Assembly (NCBI GenBank): GCA_024695545.1
Contig: JAILHZ010000150.1
Span: 1-31,278 of the forward strand
Origin: Clostridiales bacterium
Lineage (GTDB): Bacteria > Bacillota_A > Clostridia > Saccharofermentanales > Saccharofermentanaceae
Direction: 5' to 3'
DNA: 31,278 bases
In this document: positions 30,564 through 31,278 of the stretch, in pieces
How positions within the stretch are numbered: position 1 is the stretch's first letter
How the letters are laid out: each line of letters opens with the position of its first letter
Notes under the pieces: model-generated
Told to the model about the DNA's origin: nothing
Databases searched by the model: none
What the model saw: only the letters and a program-made list of their open reading frames with translations
Position numbers and translations under genes: made by a program

Positions 30564-30941
30564 ATGAATGGACTTTATGAATCCGGTGAGGATTATCTCG
30601 AGACGATCCTGATCCTGAAGAAGCGTAACGGTAACGTACGTTCCATCGACATTGCTCGTGAGATGGACCTGTCCAAGCCCAGTGTCAGCCGTGCCATGGG
30701 CATCCTGAGGAACAAGGGATTCATTACCGTTGGAGAAGATGGTGAGATCATCCTGACTGACGACGGCAAGAAGATCGCCAAGAGCATCTATGAGCGCCAC
30801 CGTATCCTGACGGAAGCTCTGGTCATGCTCGGCGTCGATGAAGAGACCGCCGCTGCCGATGCCTGCCGTATCGAGCACGACATCAGCGACAAGTCTTTCA
30901 ATAAGATCAAGAAGCATGTAAAAGACGCTAAAAAATCATGA
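30564..30941 (+). CDS. DtxR/MntR-family metal-dependent regulator
   Basis: A 125-residue short DtxR-family protein. MNGLYESGEDYLETILILKKRNG (1-23) and the winged helix-turn-helix SIDIAREMDLSKPSVSRAMGILRNKGFI (27-54) match MntR, and YERHRILTEALVMLGV plus ACRIEHDIS hold the metal ligands of the dimerisation helices (His79, Glu103, His104 region). It lacks the SH3-like third domain of DtxR, so it is MntR-sized or slightly shorter. It is divergent from the EamA transporter. Manganese or iron is the likely signal. AAAGGAG precedes the ATG. Confidence 0.9.
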   Translation: MNGLYESGEDYLETILILKKRNGNVRSIDIAREMDLSKPSVSRAMGILRNKGFITVGEDGEIILTDDGKKIAKSIYERHRILTEALVMLGVDEETAAADACRIEHDISDKSFNKIKKHVKDAKKS

Positions 30942-30971
30942 TTGTTATTTCCCCCCAAATAATGTTATAAT
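30942..30971 (+). promoter_or_regulatory. Promoter of the terminal lipoprotein gene
   Basis: TTGTTA (-35, 30942-30947) and TATAAT (-10, 30966-30971) with an 18-base spacer that contains a run of six C. It starts right at the stop codon of the regulator gene. The 5' leader of about 85 bases holds no recognised element. Confidence 0.65.
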
Positions 30972-31063
30972 GATGAACGATTGTGAGTCGCACCCAGGTA
31001 AATCATCGCGTCTCGCAAGAGTAAAAAGCAAAAGAGTTAAAGGAAAGTGGAGGGTTTCACACC

Positions 31064-31278
31064 ATGAGAAAAAAGATTCTTAGCGTATTTTCTGTACTTG
31101 TCTGCGTTGTAATGCTTGTTGGCTGCGGCAAGAAGACACTGGAGAAGAAGGTCAGCTCTTCTGAACTGAAGCAGATGAACGAGCAGGCTTCGGCCATGAT
31201 CGCAAACAATTCCGAATTCAAGGATTGCAAGATCGAGATCAACGGCAACGATCTGGTATACAAGTACTGGTTCAGCTT
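31064..31278 (+). CDS. Lipoprotein of unknown function, N-terminal part
   Basis: The first 71 residues of a secreted lipoprotein, cut by the window end. The signal peptide MRKKILSVFSVLVCVVMLVGC has a lipobox LVGC with Cys21, followed by KKTLEKKVSSSELKQMNEQ and the start of a folded domain (CKIEINGNDLVYKYWF). I do not recognise the family from this fragment. AAAGGAAAGTGGAGG precedes the ATG. Confidence 0.8.
   Translation, partial: MRKKILSVFSVLVCVVMLVGCGKKTLEKKVSSSELKQMNEQASAMIANNSEFKDCKIEINGNDLVYKYWFS

Noticed and set aside
30450..30917. Upstream extension of the EamA frame to 466 residues
   Set aside because: The extra part is antisense to the DtxR-family gene and its promoter, and has no membrane helices or homology.

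Overview
This window reads as chromosomal DNA of an anaerobic Clostridia-type Bacillota. Evidence: strong AGGAGG ribosome sites, consensus sigma-A promoters, a BlaI/M56 pair, Rrf2 and MBOAT operons, roughly balanced GC content, and a serpin plus a MIF homologue that would suit a gut or other host-associated commensal. The last point is inference.

Positions 1-18269 (all minus strand) form one sulfur and Fe-S island. Transcription runs right to left. First comes iscS-iscU-lysR2, behind a consensus promoter shared with a divergent IscR-like Rrf2 regulator. Next is a methionine/cysteine block: Cys/Met PLP enzyme, MalY-type C-S lyase, serine acetyltransferase, lysR1. Then a six-gene transport operon: NitT/TauT/Ssu-type binding protein, permease and ATPase, then a DUF4418-like protein and an FtsX/MacB-type exporter pair. 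Last is cysK-nifB-nifX-nifH-cysK2-nifD-like-nifK-like, cut by the left edge of the window.

The nitrogenase-like enzyme is the main interest. It keeps NifH ligands (C97, R100, C132), NifB motifs, three P-cluster-type cysteines and a cysteine aligning with the FeMo-cofactor ligand. It has lost the residues equivalent to NifD Gln191, His195 and Arg96, and no NifE/N is present. Together with two cysteine synthases, OAS synthesis and a sulfonate-type importer, this suggests a reductase for an organosulfur compound (compare methylthio-alkane reductase, Mar), not N2 fixation. The substrate is unknown.

The regulation is unusually readable. Ahead of cysK-nif lies a 26-codon leader peptide with 6 Cys and 6 Met, followed by mutually exclusive antiterminator and terminator helices. 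The importer operon has a different overlapping-hairpin attenuator. Three promoters in the island carry a TTATC-N6-GATAA-like element at about -52 to -57, consistent with a common LysR-type activator. The isc promoters carry two copies of an ACCTATTG...AGGT element, centred 42 bp apart.

Positions 18463-31278 are a mixed region: iscR-like gene, serpin lipoprotein, alpha/beta hydrolase, MIF-like tautomerase, tRNA-Val(CAC), blaI-M56 sensor pair with two operators, a second serine acetyltransferase, an MBOAT/AlgJ-like exopolysaccharide acetylation pair, an EamA transporter, a DtxR-family regulator and the start of a lipoprotein gene.
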